DNA of 34,341 nucleotides from Gallionellaceae bacterium. GTDB taxonomy: Bacteria; Pseudomonadota; Gammaproteobacteria; Burkholderiales; Thiobacillaceae. Each line of letters begins with the position of its first letter. The stretch's first letter is position 1. The DNA lies in the NCBI GenBank assembly GCA_028714735.1, contig JAQTLU010000021.1, positions 16,048-50,388 of the forward strand. Direction: 5' to 3'. The notes beneath the pieces were generated by a model. The model searched no databases. It saw only the letters and a list, made by a program, of their open reading frames with translations, and was not told the origin of the DNA. Shown here piece by piece: positions 24,997 to 33,740 of this stretch. The translations under genes were made by a program, and so were the position numbers.

Positions 24997-25833
24997 ATGG
25001 CCTCAGCCCCGATGTTTTCTCACGCCATTGGGCTGCCGGCCCGCCTGGCCCTGTATGGCCTGGCCAGCCTGGCGCTGATGGTGGTGGACAGCCGTTACGA
25101 CGCCATGACGGCGTTCCGGACCGGGTCGGTGACGCTGATCCACCCCGTCCAGGCCGCATTGGCCAGGCCGTTCGAATACCTGGGCGAGGCGGGCGAGTTC
25201 TTCACCGTGCACGGCGTATTGCTCAAGGAAAAACGTCAACTGGAGGCCGAGCGGGAACGCCTGGCCACCCTGCTGCAGGGCTATAACGACGTTCAGGGCG
25301 AAAACGCCCGTCTGCGCGAGATGCTGAAGCTGACGCCGCTCCCCGCCGTGGAGCCGATGGCGGCCAGGATCACCCGCGTCCTGCCGGATCCGTTCGCGCG
25401 CAAGCTGGTCATCGACCGGGGCAGCGCCGACGGCGTCGAGGCCGGCCGCCCGGTGGTCGACGTGGCCGGGCTGATCGGCCAGGTCACCGAGGTCTACACG
25501 AACAGCAGCATCATCACCCTGCTGACCTCCAAGGACCAGGCCGCCCCGGTACAGGACCAGCGCAACGGCCTCAGGCTGATCGTCTCCGGAGTCGGCTCCG
25601 ACAACCTGCTGGAAGTGCGCTACCTGGACATGCATGCCGACCTCAAGCCGGGCGACCTGTTGACCACCTCGGGGATCGACGGCACCTATCCGCCCGGCAT
25701 CCAGGTCGCCCAGGTCCTGAGCGTCGAACAACCCCGCCAGACGCCGTTCGCCCGGGCGATCTGCCAGCCGATCGGCCATATCGGCCAACATCGCTACGTG
25801 CTGATCCTGAAGGCCAAAAAGAATGCCCCTTAG
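24997..25833 (+). CDS. mreC: rod-shape-determining protein MreC
   Basis: MreC is a bitopic inner-membrane protein that links MreB to PBP2 and RodA. The 278 residues have a short cytoplasmic N-terminus, one membrane helix (about 14-30, LPARLALYGLASLALMV), a coiled coil (about 70-108, LLKEKRQLEAERERLATLLQ) and the periplasmic beta domain with RITRVLPDPFARKLVIDRG, GLIGQVTEV and YLDMHADLKPGDLLTTSG. ATG 24997 is used, and an ATG at 25012 is possible. The last 11 bases overlap mreD. Confidence 0.95.
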   Translation: MASAPMFSHAIGLPARLALYGLASLALMVVDSRYDAMTAFRTGSVTLIHPVQAALARPFEYLGEAGEFFTVHGVLLKEKRQLEAERERLATLLQGYNDVQGENARLREMLKLTPLPAVEPMAARITRVLPDPFARKLVIDRGSADGVEAGRPVVDVAGLIGQVTEVYTNSSIITLLTSKDQAAPVQDQRNGLRLIVSGVGSDNLLEVRYLDMHADLKPGDLLTTSGIDGTYPPGIQVAQVLSVEQPRQTPFARAICQPIGHIGQHRYVLILKAKKNAP

Positions 25834-26371
25834 CACCGAAAAACCGCTCGTTCCCCAGGGCCCGCAACTGATCGCGCCGGCCGCGCGCCGGCTGGTCTAC
25901 GGCAGCCTGCTCCTGGGCTATCTGTGCACCCTGCTGCCGTGGCCGCAGGGCATGCTCTGGCTGGTGCCCGACTTCGCCCTGGTGGTGCTGCTCTACTGGG
26001 TCATCCATGCCCCCCACCTGGCCGGGCTCGGCCTGGCCATGGCGCTCGGCCTGGTCACCGACGCCACCCTGGGCGGCCTGATGGGGCAACACGCCCTGTC
26101 CTACACGATCACGGTCTTCCTGGTCATCCACCTGCGCCGTCGCCTGGAGAACTTCGAGGTCTCCGGCCGCGCCCTGCATCTGGCGCCGATCTTCCTCGGC
26201 CAGCAGGCGCTGTTCCTGATCCTGGGCCTGGTCTTCAGGTTGCCCGACGCCGACTGGCGCTACCTGGTCGCCGGACTCAGCGCGGTGCTGTGCTGGATTC
26301 CGCTGGCCCGCCTGTTCGACCGCCTGACCGGCTGGACCAATGAGATGCATATAGAACCCGCGGCGAAGTGA
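25823..26371 (+). CDS. mreD: rod-shape-determining protein MreD
   Basis: MreD is a small inner-membrane protein of the elongasome. The 182 residues are mostly hydrophobic with about five membrane segments (starting LVYGSLLLGYLCTLLPWP and PDFALVVLLYWVIHAP), and the family-type loop LGLVTDATLGGLMGQHALSYT is present. It starts within the end of mreC (11-base overlap) and its TGA overlaps the GTG start of mrdA (GTGA), so the three are translationally linked. Confidence 0.93.
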   Translation: MPLSTEKPLVPQGPQLIAPAARRLVYGSLLLGYLCTLLPWPQGMLWLVPDFALVVLLYWVIHAPHLAGLGLAMALGLVTDATLGGLMGQHALSYTITVFLVIHLRRRLENFEVSGRALHLAPIFLGQQALFLILGLVFRLPDADWRYLVAGLSAVLCWIPLARLFDRLTGWTNEMHIEPAAK

Positions 26372-28335
26372 CACGACTCAACACCCACGAGGACTTTCAG
26401 CGTTTCTACATCCGCACCCGGATTGCCGCCGCCGGCGCCGCCCTGCTGTTCCTGGTCCTGTTCGGCCGTTTCGTCTGGCTGCAGATCATCCAGTACGACC
26501 GCTATCACGCCCTGGCCGAGAGCAACCGCATCGCCCTGGTGCCGGCGCTGCCGTCGCGCGGAGCGATCTACGATCGCAACGGTGCCGTCCTGGCGCACAA
26601 CTTTTCCGCCAACACCCTGGAAATCACCCCGGCCAAGACCAACGGCCTGGAGCAGACGCTCGATCGCCTGTCGGCCATCGTCCAGATCGACCTTGCCGAC
26701 CGCAAGCGCTTCAAGCGGCTGCTGGCCGAGAGCAAGAACTTCGAGAGCATCCCGATCCGCAACAAACTGACCGAGGAGGAAGTGGCCCGTTTCGCGGTCA
26801 ACCGCTACCGCTTCCCCGGCGTCGAGCTGCGCGCCCGGCTGTTCCGCCAGTACCCGTTCGGCGATTCCTTCGCCCACGTGGTCGGCTATATCGGCCGGGT
26901 CAACGACAAGGACATCGAGGCCTTGCAGGAAAGCGGCCAGGATGCGAATTACCGCGGCACCGACCACATGGGCAAGCTGGGCATCGAGAAGACCTACGAA
27001 CGCTGGCTGCATGGCCAGACCGGGGTCGAGAAAGTCGAGGTGGATTCCTCGGGCAAGGCGGTACGCCAGCTGTCGCGCACGCCGCCGATGGCCGGCAACA
27101 ACATCCACCTGAACCTGGACGCCAAGCTGCAACAGGTCGCCGAGACCTCCTTCGGCGAACTGCGCGGCGCCCTGGTGGCACTGGACCCACGCAACGGCGG
27201 GGTCCTGGCCCTGGTCTCGAAACCCGGCTTCGACCCCAACCTGTTCGTCGACGGCATCGACCCGGCGTCCTGGCGCGACCTCAACGACAACCCGGACCGC
27301 CCGCTGGTCAACCGCGCCCTGCGCGGCGTCTACCCGCCCGGTTCCACGATCAAGCCGTTCATGGCCCTGGCCGCCCTGGAGCTGGGCGTGCGCAAGGCGT
27401 CCGACACCATCAGCGATCCCGGCTACTACAGCCTGCCCGGCAGCAGCCATCGCTATCGCGACTGGAAGCAGGGCGGCCACGGCATGGTCGACCTGAAGAA
27501 GTCGATCGTCATTTCCTGCGACACCTATTACTACCAGCTGGCCCACCAGATGGGCATCCAGCGCATGCACGACTTCCTCGACCATTTCGGCTTCGGGCGC
27601 CGGACCGAGATCGACCTCGACGGCGAAATGGCCGGCGTGCTGCCCAGCCCGGCCTGGAAGAAGAAACGCTTCAAGCAGATCTGGTGGCCGGGCGAGACCA
27701 TCATCGCCGGCATCGGCCAGGGCTACAACCTGACTACGCCGATGCAACTGGCCGTGGCCACCATGGCCATCGCCAACGACGGCGTCGTGTTCAAGCCGCA
27801 ATTGATCCGCGCCTGGTCCGATCCCGCCACCGGTCGCGTGCATTACGCCGCACCCCAGGTGATCGACCGGATCAAGCTGAATCCGGAAAGCCTGCGGGTG
27901 GTCAAGGAGGCGATGGTGGCCGTCACCCAGCCCGGTGGCACCGCATCCGCGGCCGCCGCCGGGGCGCCCTATCTGATCGCCGGCAAGACCGGCACCGCCC
28001 AGGTGGTCGGTATCAAGCAGAGCGAGAAATACGACGCCTCGCGGGTCTCCCAGCGCAACCGCGACCATGCCCTGTTCATCGCCTTCGCCCCGGCCGACGA
28101 CCCCAAGATCGTGATCGCGGTGATGGTGGAGAACGGCGGCCATGGCGGCACCACGGCGGCCCCCATCGCCCGCGAGGTGATGGATTACTGGCTCCTGGGC
28201 AAGCTGCCGAACCAGCCGGTGAGCGTACCCGAGCCCGGCACCGAGGAAGAGCAGGAAGACAGCAGCCCGGCCGACGAATCCACCCTGCCTTCAGTCAACG
28301 CCCTGCGCGAGGAGGAGCTCCGCAATGAACGTTAA
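26368..28335 (+). CDS. mrdA: penicillin-binding protein 2 (elongation transpeptidase)
   Basis: PBP2 cross-links peptidoglycan during cell elongation in partnership with RodA. The 655 residues have one N-terminal membrane helix (about 17-40), the non-catalytic pedestal domain (SRGAIYDRNGAVLA, then GYIGRVNDKD and RGTDHMGKLGIEKTYE), and the transpeptidase domain with Ser326-x-x-Lys329 (PPGSTIKPF), the SxD motif at 383-385 (SCDTYYYQLA) and Lys540-Thr-Gly (AGKTGTAQV). The C-terminus is acidic. The start is GTG 26368, overlapping the mreD stop; the end overlaps rodA by 11 bases. Confidence 0.97.
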   Translation: MTRLNTHEDFQRFYIRTRIAAAGAALLFLVLFGRFVWLQIIQYDRYHALAESNRIALVPALPSRGAIYDRNGAVLAHNFSANTLEITPAKTNGLEQTLDRLSAIVQIDLADRKRFKRLLAESKNFESIPIRNKLTEEEVARFAVNRYRFPGVELRARLFRQYPFGDSFAHVVGYIGRVNDKDIEALQESGQDANYRGTDHMGKLGIEKTYERWLHGQTGVEKVEVDSSGKAVRQLSRTPPMAGNNIHLNLDAKLQQVAETSFGELRGALVALDPRNGGVLALVSKPGFDPNLFVDGIDPASWRDLNDNPDRPLVNRALRGVYPPGSTIKPFMALAALELGVRKASDTISDPGYYSLPGSSHRYRDWKQGGHGMVDLKKSIVISCDTYYYQLAHQMGIQRMHDFLDHFGFGRRTEIDLDGEMAGVLPSPAWKKKRFKQIWWPGETIIAGIGQGYNLTTPMQLAVATMAIANDGVVFKPQLIRAWSDPATGRVHYAAPQVIDRIKLNPESLRVVKEAMVAVTQPGGTASAAAAGAPYLIAGKTGTAQVVGIKQSEKYDASRVSQRNRDHALFIAFAPADDPKIVIAVMVENGGHGGTTAAPIAREVMDYWLLGKLPNQPVSVPEPGTEEEQEDSSPADESTLPSVNALREEELRNER

Positions 28336-29425
28336 ATACTGGTCTCGCCGCCTGATCAACCACCTCGACCTGCCCCTGCTGAGCCTGCTCGGCTTTCTGC
28401 TGCTGATCAGCACCCTGCTGGTATTCAGCGCCTCCGGCGGCAGTTCGGCCAAACTGATGAGCCATTTCGCCAACATGGCCGTGGCCGTGGCCGCCATGCT
28501 GATCATGTCGCAGGTGCCGCCGCAACGGCTGATGCAGTTCGCCCTGCCGATCTATGTAGTCGGCATCCTGCTGCTCCTGGGCGTGGCCGTGGCCGGCGAC
28601 GTGGTCAACGGCGCCCGGCGCTGGCTGAACCTGGGCGTGACCCGCATCCAGCCGTCCGAGCTGATGCGCCTGGGCGCGCCGATGATGCTGGCCTGGTACC
28701 TGCACAGCCGGCAGGACATGCTTGGCGCGCGGGATTTTATCGTCGCCGCCCTGCTGCTGTTGATCCCGATCGGTTTCATCGTCAAGCAACCCGACCTGGG
28801 CACCTCGCTGCTGATCGCCGCCTCCGGCTTCTATGTCATCTTCCTGGGCGGCCTGTCCTGGTGGGTCATCGCGGCCGGCGTCGCCGGCGTGGCCGCCTTC
28901 CTGCCCATTGCCTGGAACTACCTGTTGCACGATTACCAGCGCCAGCGGGTGCTGACTATGATCGATCCCTCGGTAGACCCCCTCGGCACCGGCTATCACA
29001 TCATCCAGTCCTCCATCGCGGTCGGTTCCGGCGGGTTCTCCGGCAAGGGCTGGATGCACGGCACCCAGGCCCACCTCGACTTCCTGCCCGAGAGCAGCAC
29101 CGATTTCATCTTCGCGGTCTTTTCCGAGGAATTCGGCCTGCTGGGCAACATGTTCCTGCTCCTGCTCTACTCGGCCATCGTCTGGCGCGGCCTGCAACTG
29201 GCCATGAACGCGCCCTCCCTGTTCGGCCGCCTGCTCTCCGCGTCCATCGTGCTGACCTTCTTCACCTATGCCTTCGTCAACATGGGCATGGTCTCCGGCA
29301 TCCTGCCCGTGGTCGGCGTACCCCTGCCGCTGGTCAGCTATGGCGGCACCTCGATGGTGACAGTGCTGGTCGGCTTTGGTATCGTGATGAGCGTTGCCTC
29401 ACATAAAAAGCTGGTCAAAACATGA
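28325..29425 (+). CDS. rodA: peptidoglycan glycosyltransferase RodA
   Basis: RodA is the SEDS-family glycosyltransferase that polymerises lipid II during elongation. The 366 residues have about ten membrane helices. SEDS landmarks are GARRWLNLGVTRIQPSELMR, VKQPDLGTSLLI with the catalytic aspartate region, the large loop YQRQRVLTMIDPSVDPLGTGYHIIQS, LPESSTDFIFAVFSEEFGLLG, and GVPLPLVSYGGTSM near the end. GGAGGAG (28311-28317) seven bases before the ATG is a strong binding site inside mrdA. The stop overlaps the rlpA start (ATGA). Confidence 0.97.
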   Translation: MNVKYWSRRLINHLDLPLLSLLGFLLLISTLLVFSASGGSSAKLMSHFANMAVAVAAMLIMSQVPPQRLMQFALPIYVVGILLLLGVAVAGDVVNGARRWLNLGVTRIQPSELMRLGAPMMLAWYLHSRQDMLGARDFIVAALLLLIPIGFIVKQPDLGTSLLIAASGFYVIFLGGLSWWVIAAGVAGVAAFLPIAWNYLLHDYQRQRVLTMIDPSVDPLGTGYHIIQSSIAVGSGGFSGKGWMHGTQAHLDFLPESSTDFIFAVFSEEFGLLGNMFLLLLYSAIVWRGLQLAMNAPSLFGRLLSASIVLTFFTYAFVNMGMVSGILPVVGVPLPLVSYGGTSMVTVLVGFGIVMSVASHKKLVKT

Positions 29426-30303
29426 AGTTGGCCGCAAGACTTGCTGTGCTTTCTAGTCTGGTCATGCTGACCGGCTGCTCCCTGCTGGGCATGCGCGAAG
29501 ACCGCGAGCCCGTCCCTGCCGCGAAGGCGCCAGCCGCCACCACCAAGGGCGGCTATTACAAGGACGACGGTCCCGGCGACAACCCGCCGGCCAATCTGGC
29601 CGACATCCCGGATGCCGTGCCCAGGGTCGAACCGCTCAGCCGCGGCGCCAGCAAGCCCTACAGCGCGATGGGCCAGGACTACGTGCCGATGACCGACGCC
29701 CGCGGCTTCCGCCAGGAAGGCCCGGCCTCCTGGTACGGCCGCCGCTATCACGGCAAGCCGACCTCGTCCGGCGAACCTTACGACATGTATGCCATGTCCG
29801 CCGCCCATCCGACCCTGCCGATCCCGAGTTATGTCCGGGTCACCAACCCGGCCAACGGCCGCAGCGTGGTGGTGCGCGTCAACGACCGCGGGCCGTTCCA
29901 TTCCGACCGCATCATCGACCTGTCCTACACCGCCGCCTGGAAACTGGACATCCTCAAGGGGGTGACGCCGGTGGTAATGGAGGTGATCGACCCGCTGGCC
30001 CCTGCCGCTGCGCCGCAGACCGCCGTGGTCACCCTGCCGTTGCAACCGCTGCCGAGCATCCCGGAAGCCGCCGGGATGACCTATTTGCAACTGGGCGCCT
30101 TCGCCAGCGCCGAGAGCGCGGATGAATTCGCCCAACGGGTGCGGCAACGGCTGGGCAACGCGCTGCCCGAGGTCAAGCAGTCGCCGTCAGGCAAGCTGTT
30201 CAAGGTCCAGGCCGGGCCGTTCGCCAACGTGGCGCAGGCCGACCAGGCCGCCGAGGCGGTGGCGCGGGAACTCGGCATCCAGCCGTTCAAGGTCACCCGC
30301 TGA
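29422..30303 (+). CDS. rlpA: septal-ring lytic transglycosylase RlpA lipoprotein
   Basis: RlpA is an outer-membrane lipoprotein; in Pseudomonas aeruginosa it cleaves peptidoglycan strands that lack stem peptides. The 293 residues have a lipobox (VMLTGC, Cys19), a double-psi beta-barrel domain (about 98-180) with the proposed catalytic pair His129 (SAAHPTLP) and Asp155 (RVNDRGPF), and a C-terminal SPOR domain (about 215-290, TYLQLGAFASAESADEFAQR ... LFKVQAGPF) that binds denuded glycan at the septum. Both catalytic residues are kept, so activity is expected. Confidence 0.95.
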   Translation: MKLAARLAVLSSLVMLTGCSLLGMREDREPVPAAKAPAATTKGGYYKDDGPGDNPPANLADIPDAVPRVEPLSRGASKPYSAMGQDYVPMTDARGFRQEGPASWYGRRYHGKPTSSGEPYDMYAMSAAHPTLPIPSYVRVTNPANGRSVVVRVNDRGPFHSDRIIDLSYTAAWKLDILKGVTPVVMEVIDPLAPAAAPQTAVVTLPLQPLPSIPEAAGMTYLQLGAFASAESADEFAQRVRQRLGNALPEVKQSPSGKLFKVQAGPFANVAQADQAAEAVARELGIQPFKVTR

Positions 30304-30350
30304 ACTTGCCGGGGAACCTGATCCGCATCGGGGGGTCATTCCTACGGTCT

Positions 30351-30356
30351 TATAAT
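30351..30356 (+). promoter_or_regulatory. -10 box of dacA
   Basis: A perfect TATAAT lies 39 bases before the dacA ATG, in the 92-base gap after rlpA. A -35 box is not obvious. Because rlpA and dacA are the only neighbours in the cluster with a real gap, a separate promoter for dacA and the genes behind it is likely. Confidence 0.5.
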
Positions 30357-30395
30357 CAGCCTTTCGCCAACCCCTTACCGGAGCCCCGCAGCCGC

Positions 30396-31529
30396 ATGAA
30401 TGTATTCAAGTCGCTTTTGCCGTTGATCCTCGCCTTTGCCGTTTCCGCCCACGCCGCCCTGCCGGTCCCATCCGCGCCCCAGATCGCCGCCCGTGCCTGG
30501 CTGCTGATCGATGCCAACAGCGGCCAGTCGCTGGCGGAAAACGTTCCCGACAGCCGGGTCGAACCCGCCTCGCTGACCAAATTGATGACGGCCTACCTCA
30601 GCTTCGCCGCCATCAAGGAAGGCCGCCTGAAACCCGAGCAGACCCTGACGGTGCCGGAGAAGGCCTGGAAGGTCGAGGGTTCCCGCATGTTCCTGGACCC
30701 GCGCACGCCGGCCAAGGTGGACGACCTGCTCAAGGGCATGATCGTGCAGTCCGGCAACGATGCCTGCATCACCCTGGCCGAGGGGATCGCCGGCTCCGAG
30801 GCCGGATTCGTCGAGATGATGAACCAGCAGGCCAAGCACCTGGGCATGACCGGCAGCCATTTCGTCAACGCCACCGGCCTGCCGGACCCCAATCATTACA
30901 CCACCGCCCGCGACCTGACCCGCCTGGTCGTGGCGCTGATCCGCGACTTTCCCGAGTACTACAAGTACTACTCGATCAAGGAATACACCTACGGCGGCAT
31001 CACCCAGCCCAACCGCAACCGCCTGCTCTGGATGGACCCGAACGTGGACGGGGTCAAGACCGGCCACACCGATAGTGCCGGCTATTGCCTGATCGCCTCG
31101 GCCAAACGGGACAACCGGCGCCTGTTGTCGGTGGTGCTCGGCACCAACTCCGACAATGCCCGCGCCGCCGAGAGCCAGAAGCTGCTCAACTACGGCTTCC
31201 AGTTCTTCGAGACGGTGAAGCTCTATGGCGCCAACCGTCCGGTCACCACCCTGCGCCTGTACAAGGGCACGTCGAGCGAGGTGCAGGCCGGCTTCCAGCA
31301 CGACTTCTACGTCACGGTGCCGCGCGGCGCGGCCAAGCGGCTGCAGGCCCAGATCTTCAGCAAGCAGCCCATGCTGGCGCCGATCGCCAAGGGCCAGGCC
31401 GTGGCCACCCTGCGCCTGAGCCTGGACGGCACGCCGGTCGGCGACTTCCCGTTGGCGGCCCTGTCCGAGGTCAGCGTATCCGGACTGATCCGGCGCGCCT
31501 GGGACAGCCTGATGCTGATGATCCAGTAG
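30396..31529 (+). CDS. dacA: D-alanyl-D-alanine carboxypeptidase (PBP5/6 type)
   Basis: The enzyme trims the terminal D-Ala from pentapeptide stems in the periplasm. The 377-residue precursor has a signal peptide (cleavage after AHA, residue 20), the SxxK motif at Ser59-Lys62 (PASLTKLMTAYL), SGN at 119-121 and KTG at 221-223 (DGVKTGHTD). After the catalytic domain comes the PBP5-type beta domain (about 280-355), and the last residues (SGLIRRAWDSLMLMIQ) form the amphipathic membrane anchor. The frame is open 30 codons upstream, but the signal peptide fixes ATG 30396. Confidence 0.97.
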   Translation: MNVFKSLLPLILAFAVSAHAALPVPSAPQIAARAWLLIDANSGQSLAENVPDSRVEPASLTKLMTAYLSFAAIKEGRLKPEQTLTVPEKAWKVEGSRMFLDPRTPAKVDDLLKGMIVQSGNDACITLAEGIAGSEAGFVEMMNQQAKHLGMTGSHFVNATGLPDPNHYTTARDLTRLVVALIRDFPEYYKYYSIKEYTYGGITQPNRNRLLWMDPNVDGVKTGHTDSAGYCLIASAKRDNRRLLSVVLGTNSDNARAAESQKLLNYGFQFFETVKLYGANRPVTTLRLYKGTSSEVQAGFQHDFYVTVPRGAAKRLQAQIFSKQPMLAPIAKGQAVATLRLSLDGTPVGDFPLAALSEVSVSGLIRRAWDSLMLMIQ

Positions 31530-31544
31530 GGCGTGCGCACATCC

Positions 31545-32408
31545 ATGTCCGATCTGGTCTACCTGAACGGCGAATACCTGCCCCTGGCGGAGGCGCGGGT
31601 CCCGGTGCTCGACCGCGGCTTCATCTTCGGCGACGGGGTCTACGAAGTGATCCCGGTCTACGACCGCCAGCCGTTCCGGCTGCAGCATCACCTCGACCGC
31701 CTGCAACACAGCCTGGACGGCATCCGCCTGGACAATCCGCACAGTCTTGAAGAATGGCAGTCCCTGATCGCCCGCATCGTCGAGGCGGCGGAGTGGTCGG
31801 ACCAGGGCGTCTACCTGCAGGTCACCCGCGGCCCGGCGCCGCGCGACCATGCCTTCCCCAAGGTCGTGCAGCCGACCGTGTTCATCATGGCCATGGCCTT
31901 GACCACACCCAGGCCGGAAGTGGTGGCGAACGGGGTTGCCGCCATTACCGCGGCCGACAACCGCTGGCAGCATTGCGACATCAAGACCACTTCGCTGCTG
32001 GCCAACGTCCTGCTGCGCCAGTCGTCCGTCGACGCCGGTTGCGCCGAGACCATCCTGATCCGCGACGGCCTGCTCACCGAGGGTTCGTCCAGCAGCATCT
32101 TCGTGGTCAAGGACGGCGTCATCGCGGCGCCGCCCCATTCCAACCTGGTGTTGCCGGGCATCACCTACGACGTGGTGGTGGAACTGGCCGGGCAGGAAGG
32201 CGTTCCCCTGACGATGCGGGCGATCCCGGAAGCGGAATTGCGCAATGCCGACGAGATCTGGCTGACCTCGTCGACCAAGGAGATCACCGCCGTCACCCGG
32301 CTCGATGGCCAACCGGTCGGCGACGGCCGGCCGGGGCCGCTGTTCCGCCGCCTGCATGCCGCCTACCAGACCTACAAGCACCAGGTCATGCGAGGGCGTA
32401 ATGGCTGA
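31545..32408 (+). CDS. dat: class IV aminotransferase, D-amino-acid transaminase-like
   Basis: The 287-residue enzyme is a fold-type IV PLP aminotransferase. The PLP lysine is Lys147 in DIKTTSLLANVLLRQ; other features are VLDRGFIFGDGVYEVI (about 21-36), LQVTRGPAPRDHAFP and LTEGSSSSIFVVKDG. VTRGPAPRDHAFP fits D-alanine transaminase better than branched-chain (IlvE) or aminodeoxychorismate lyase. Position between dacA and ybeD-lipB is common in betaproteobacteria. It could provide D-Glu or D-Ala for the wall. A GTG four codons upstream is the alternative start. The stop overlaps ybeD by eight bases. Confidence 0.9.
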   Translation: MSDLVYLNGEYLPLAEARVPVLDRGFIFGDGVYEVIPVYDRQPFRLQHHLDRLQHSLDGIRLDNPHSLEEWQSLIARIVEAAEWSDQGVYLQVTRGPAPRDHAFPKVVQPTVFIMAMALTTPRPEVVANGVAAITAADNRWQHCDIKTTSLLANVLLRQSSVDAGCAETILIRDGLLTEGSSSSIFVVKDGVIAAPPHSNLVLPGITYDVVVELAGQEGVPLTMRAIPEAELRNADEIWLTSSTKEITAVTRLDGQPVGDGRPGPLFRRLHAAYQTYKHQVMRGRNG

Positions 32409-32664
32409 AGACAGCCTGATCGAATTCCCCTGCGACTTCCCGATCAAGGTCATGGGCGTTCGCAGCGACGACTTCGCCCAGACCGTGGTCGATATCGTGC
32501 TGCGTCACGCCCCCGACTTTGCCGCCGAGACCGTGGAGATGCGGGCGTCCGGGTCCGGCAACTACCTTTCGGTCACCTGTACGGTGCGCGCAGTCTCCAA
32601 GGCGCAACTGGACGGGCTGTACCGGGAATTGTCCGGCCACCCGGCGGTAAAAATCGTCCTTTGA
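32401..32664 (+). CDS. ybeD: YbeD / DUF493 family protein
   Basis: This 87-residue protein is the DUF493 (YbeD) protein, a small ACT-like alpha/beta fold usually encoded between dacA and lipB, as here. [14 protein letters not shown] at the start and [31 protein letters not shown] are family features. A role linked to lipoate metabolism has been proposed from gene context only. The start lies eight bases inside dat, and its TGA overlaps the lipB start (TGATG). Confidence 0.93.
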   Translation: MAEDSLIEFPCDFPIKVMGVRSDDFAQTVVDIVLRHAPDFAAETVEMRASGSGNYLSVTCTVRAVSKAQLDGLYRELSGHPAVKIVL

Positions 32665-33272
32665 TGCCGGCCGCGCCCGTCATCCGCCGGCTCGGCCGGG
32701 TCGAGTACGAGCCGACCTGGCGCGCCATGCAGGCCTTCACAGCCAGCCGGACGCCCGACACTCCGGACGAGGTCTGGCTGCTCGAACACCCTCCGGTATT
32801 CACCCTCGGTCAGGCCGGCAAACGCGAGCATGTCCTCGCCGACGTCGGCATACCGATCGTGGCCATCGACCGCGGCGGCCAGGTGACCTACCACGGTCCC
32901 GGCCAGGTCGTCGTCTACCTGCTGCTCGATCTGAAGCGGCGCGGCTATGGCGTCAAGGAACTGGTCAACCGGCTGGAGCAGGCTGTGATCGATCTACTGG
33001 CCGGGCAGGGTGTCGCGGCGGCACGTCGGCAAGGCGCACCGGGCGTCTATGTCGGTGACGCCAAGATTGCCGCCCTCGGCCTGCGCATCCGCAACGGTTG
33101 TTCCTATCACGGCCTGGCCCTGAACGTGGCCATGGACCTGGCGCCGTATCAGGCGATCAACCCCTGCGGATACGCCGGCCTGGCGGTGACGCAGACCAGC
33201 GACCAGGGCATCGGCCTGTCTCCCTCGGAGGCGGGCGAGCGCCTGCTGGCCATACTTGCCGCGACGCTATAG
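32664..33272 (+). CDS. lipB: octanoyl-[acyl-carrier-protein] transferase LipB
   Basis: LipB moves octanoate from acyl carrier protein to lipoyl domains, the step before LipA inserts sulfur. The 202 residues include [17 protein letters not shown], the catalytic Lys134 ([11 protein letters not shown]) and the acyl-accepting Cys168 (NPCGYAGL). ATG 32664 forms TGATG with the ybeD stop; a TTG directly before it is possible. lipA commonly follows lipB, but here the next genes are minus-strand cassette genes, so lipA must lie elsewhere. The E1 enzyme in this window suggests lipoate-dependent dehydrogenases exist in the organism. Confidence 0.96.
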   Translation: MPAAPVIRRLGRVEYEPTWRAMQAFTASRTPDTPDEVWLLEHPPVFTLGQAGKREHVLADVGIPIVAIDRGGQVTYHGPGQVVVYLLLDLKRRGYGVKELVNRLEQAVIDLLAGQGVAAARRQGAPGVYVGDAKIAALGLRIRNGCSYHGLALNVAMDLAPYQAINPCGYAGLAVTQTSDQGIGLSPSEAGERLLAILAATL

Positions 33273-33335
33273 TTTGATGAATTAATACCGGAATCTACTG
33301 GATGTCTCATATGCCGGTACTCCTCGAAGCGCGGC

Positions 33336-33650
33336 TTAGGCGCCACCAGCCTCTGCCCAGGCAAGAAACGTTTCAAGAATGCGCTCCAACTTTGTTTCGT
33401 CCCCGGCGCCATGCCAAGTACCACCTTCAATGTGGCAGCATAGCCATCGAGAACCCAACGGAACACGCTGAGGATTTACACCCTCGCTGATTTCGAGGAA
33501 CGCGCGCGTTTGCAACGGCGTGCCCAGAAGATTCACTTTGACCCACCAACCCGGGTTGTCGCAGCTATCGATGCGGACTCCGGACGAGTGTTCCCAATCG
33601 CCGTTGCATTGCTTCGAGTACCAAGCCTGGAGTCGTGCGAGTACGGACAT
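33336..33650 (-). CDS. Imm53-family immunity protein (cassette gene)
   Basis: The 104-residue protein matches the Imm53 pattern: ARLQAWYSKQCNGDWEHSSGVRI at the start, then DNPGWWVKVNLLGTPL, and near the end GAGDETKLERILETFLAW. Imm53 proteins are predicted antitoxins of polymorphic toxin systems, and no toxin gene is seen here. The ATG (33650) lies three bases after the attC core (GTTAAGC) of the previous cassette, as in typical integron cassettes. The GC content is lower than in the chromosomal genes. Beyond its stop, towards lipB, no recognisable attC remains, so this cassette looks truncated at its 3' end or lies at the end of the array. Confidence 0.82.
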   Translation of the reverse strand: MSVLARLQAWYSKQCNGDWEHSSGVRIDSCDNPGWWVKVNLLGTPLQTRAFLEISEGVNPQRVPLGSRWLCCHIEGGTWHGAGDETKLERILETFLAWAEAGGA

Positions 33651-33653
33651 GGC

Positions 33654-33740
33654 GCTTAACGTAGAGCTAACCGGCGCTGCGCGGCTTTATCGCGCAGCGT
33701 CCAGCGACCGAAGGGAGCGAGGTTGAGCGCCGGGTTAGCC
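33654..33740 (-). other. attC recombination site (87 bp)
   Basis: Read on the minus strand, the site begins GGCTAAC (33740-33734) and ends with the core GTTAAGC (33660-33654). Between them the imperfect palindrome pairs TAACCCGGCGCT with AGCGCCGGTTA, and a terminal stem has GCTGCGCG and CGCGCAGC around ATAAAGC. This is the folded single-strand form used by integron integrase. The stop codon of the upstream cassette gene falls inside GGCTAAC. Integrase cuts after the G of GTTAAGC, so TTAAGC belongs to the Imm53 cassette. Confidence 0.9.

Noticed and set aside
26260-28143. 627-codon minus-strand frame opposite mrdA
   Set aside because: Antisense shadow of PBP2, whose catalytic motifs are all intact; no recognisable domain on the other strand.
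33286-33322. TACCGG / CCGGTA inverted pair after lipB as a terminator
   Set aside because: Only six paired bases around a 22-base loop and no T-run; too weak to call.
33302-33490. Plus-strand frame beyond lipB
   Set aside because: Opposite the Imm53 gene, no binding site and no family pattern.
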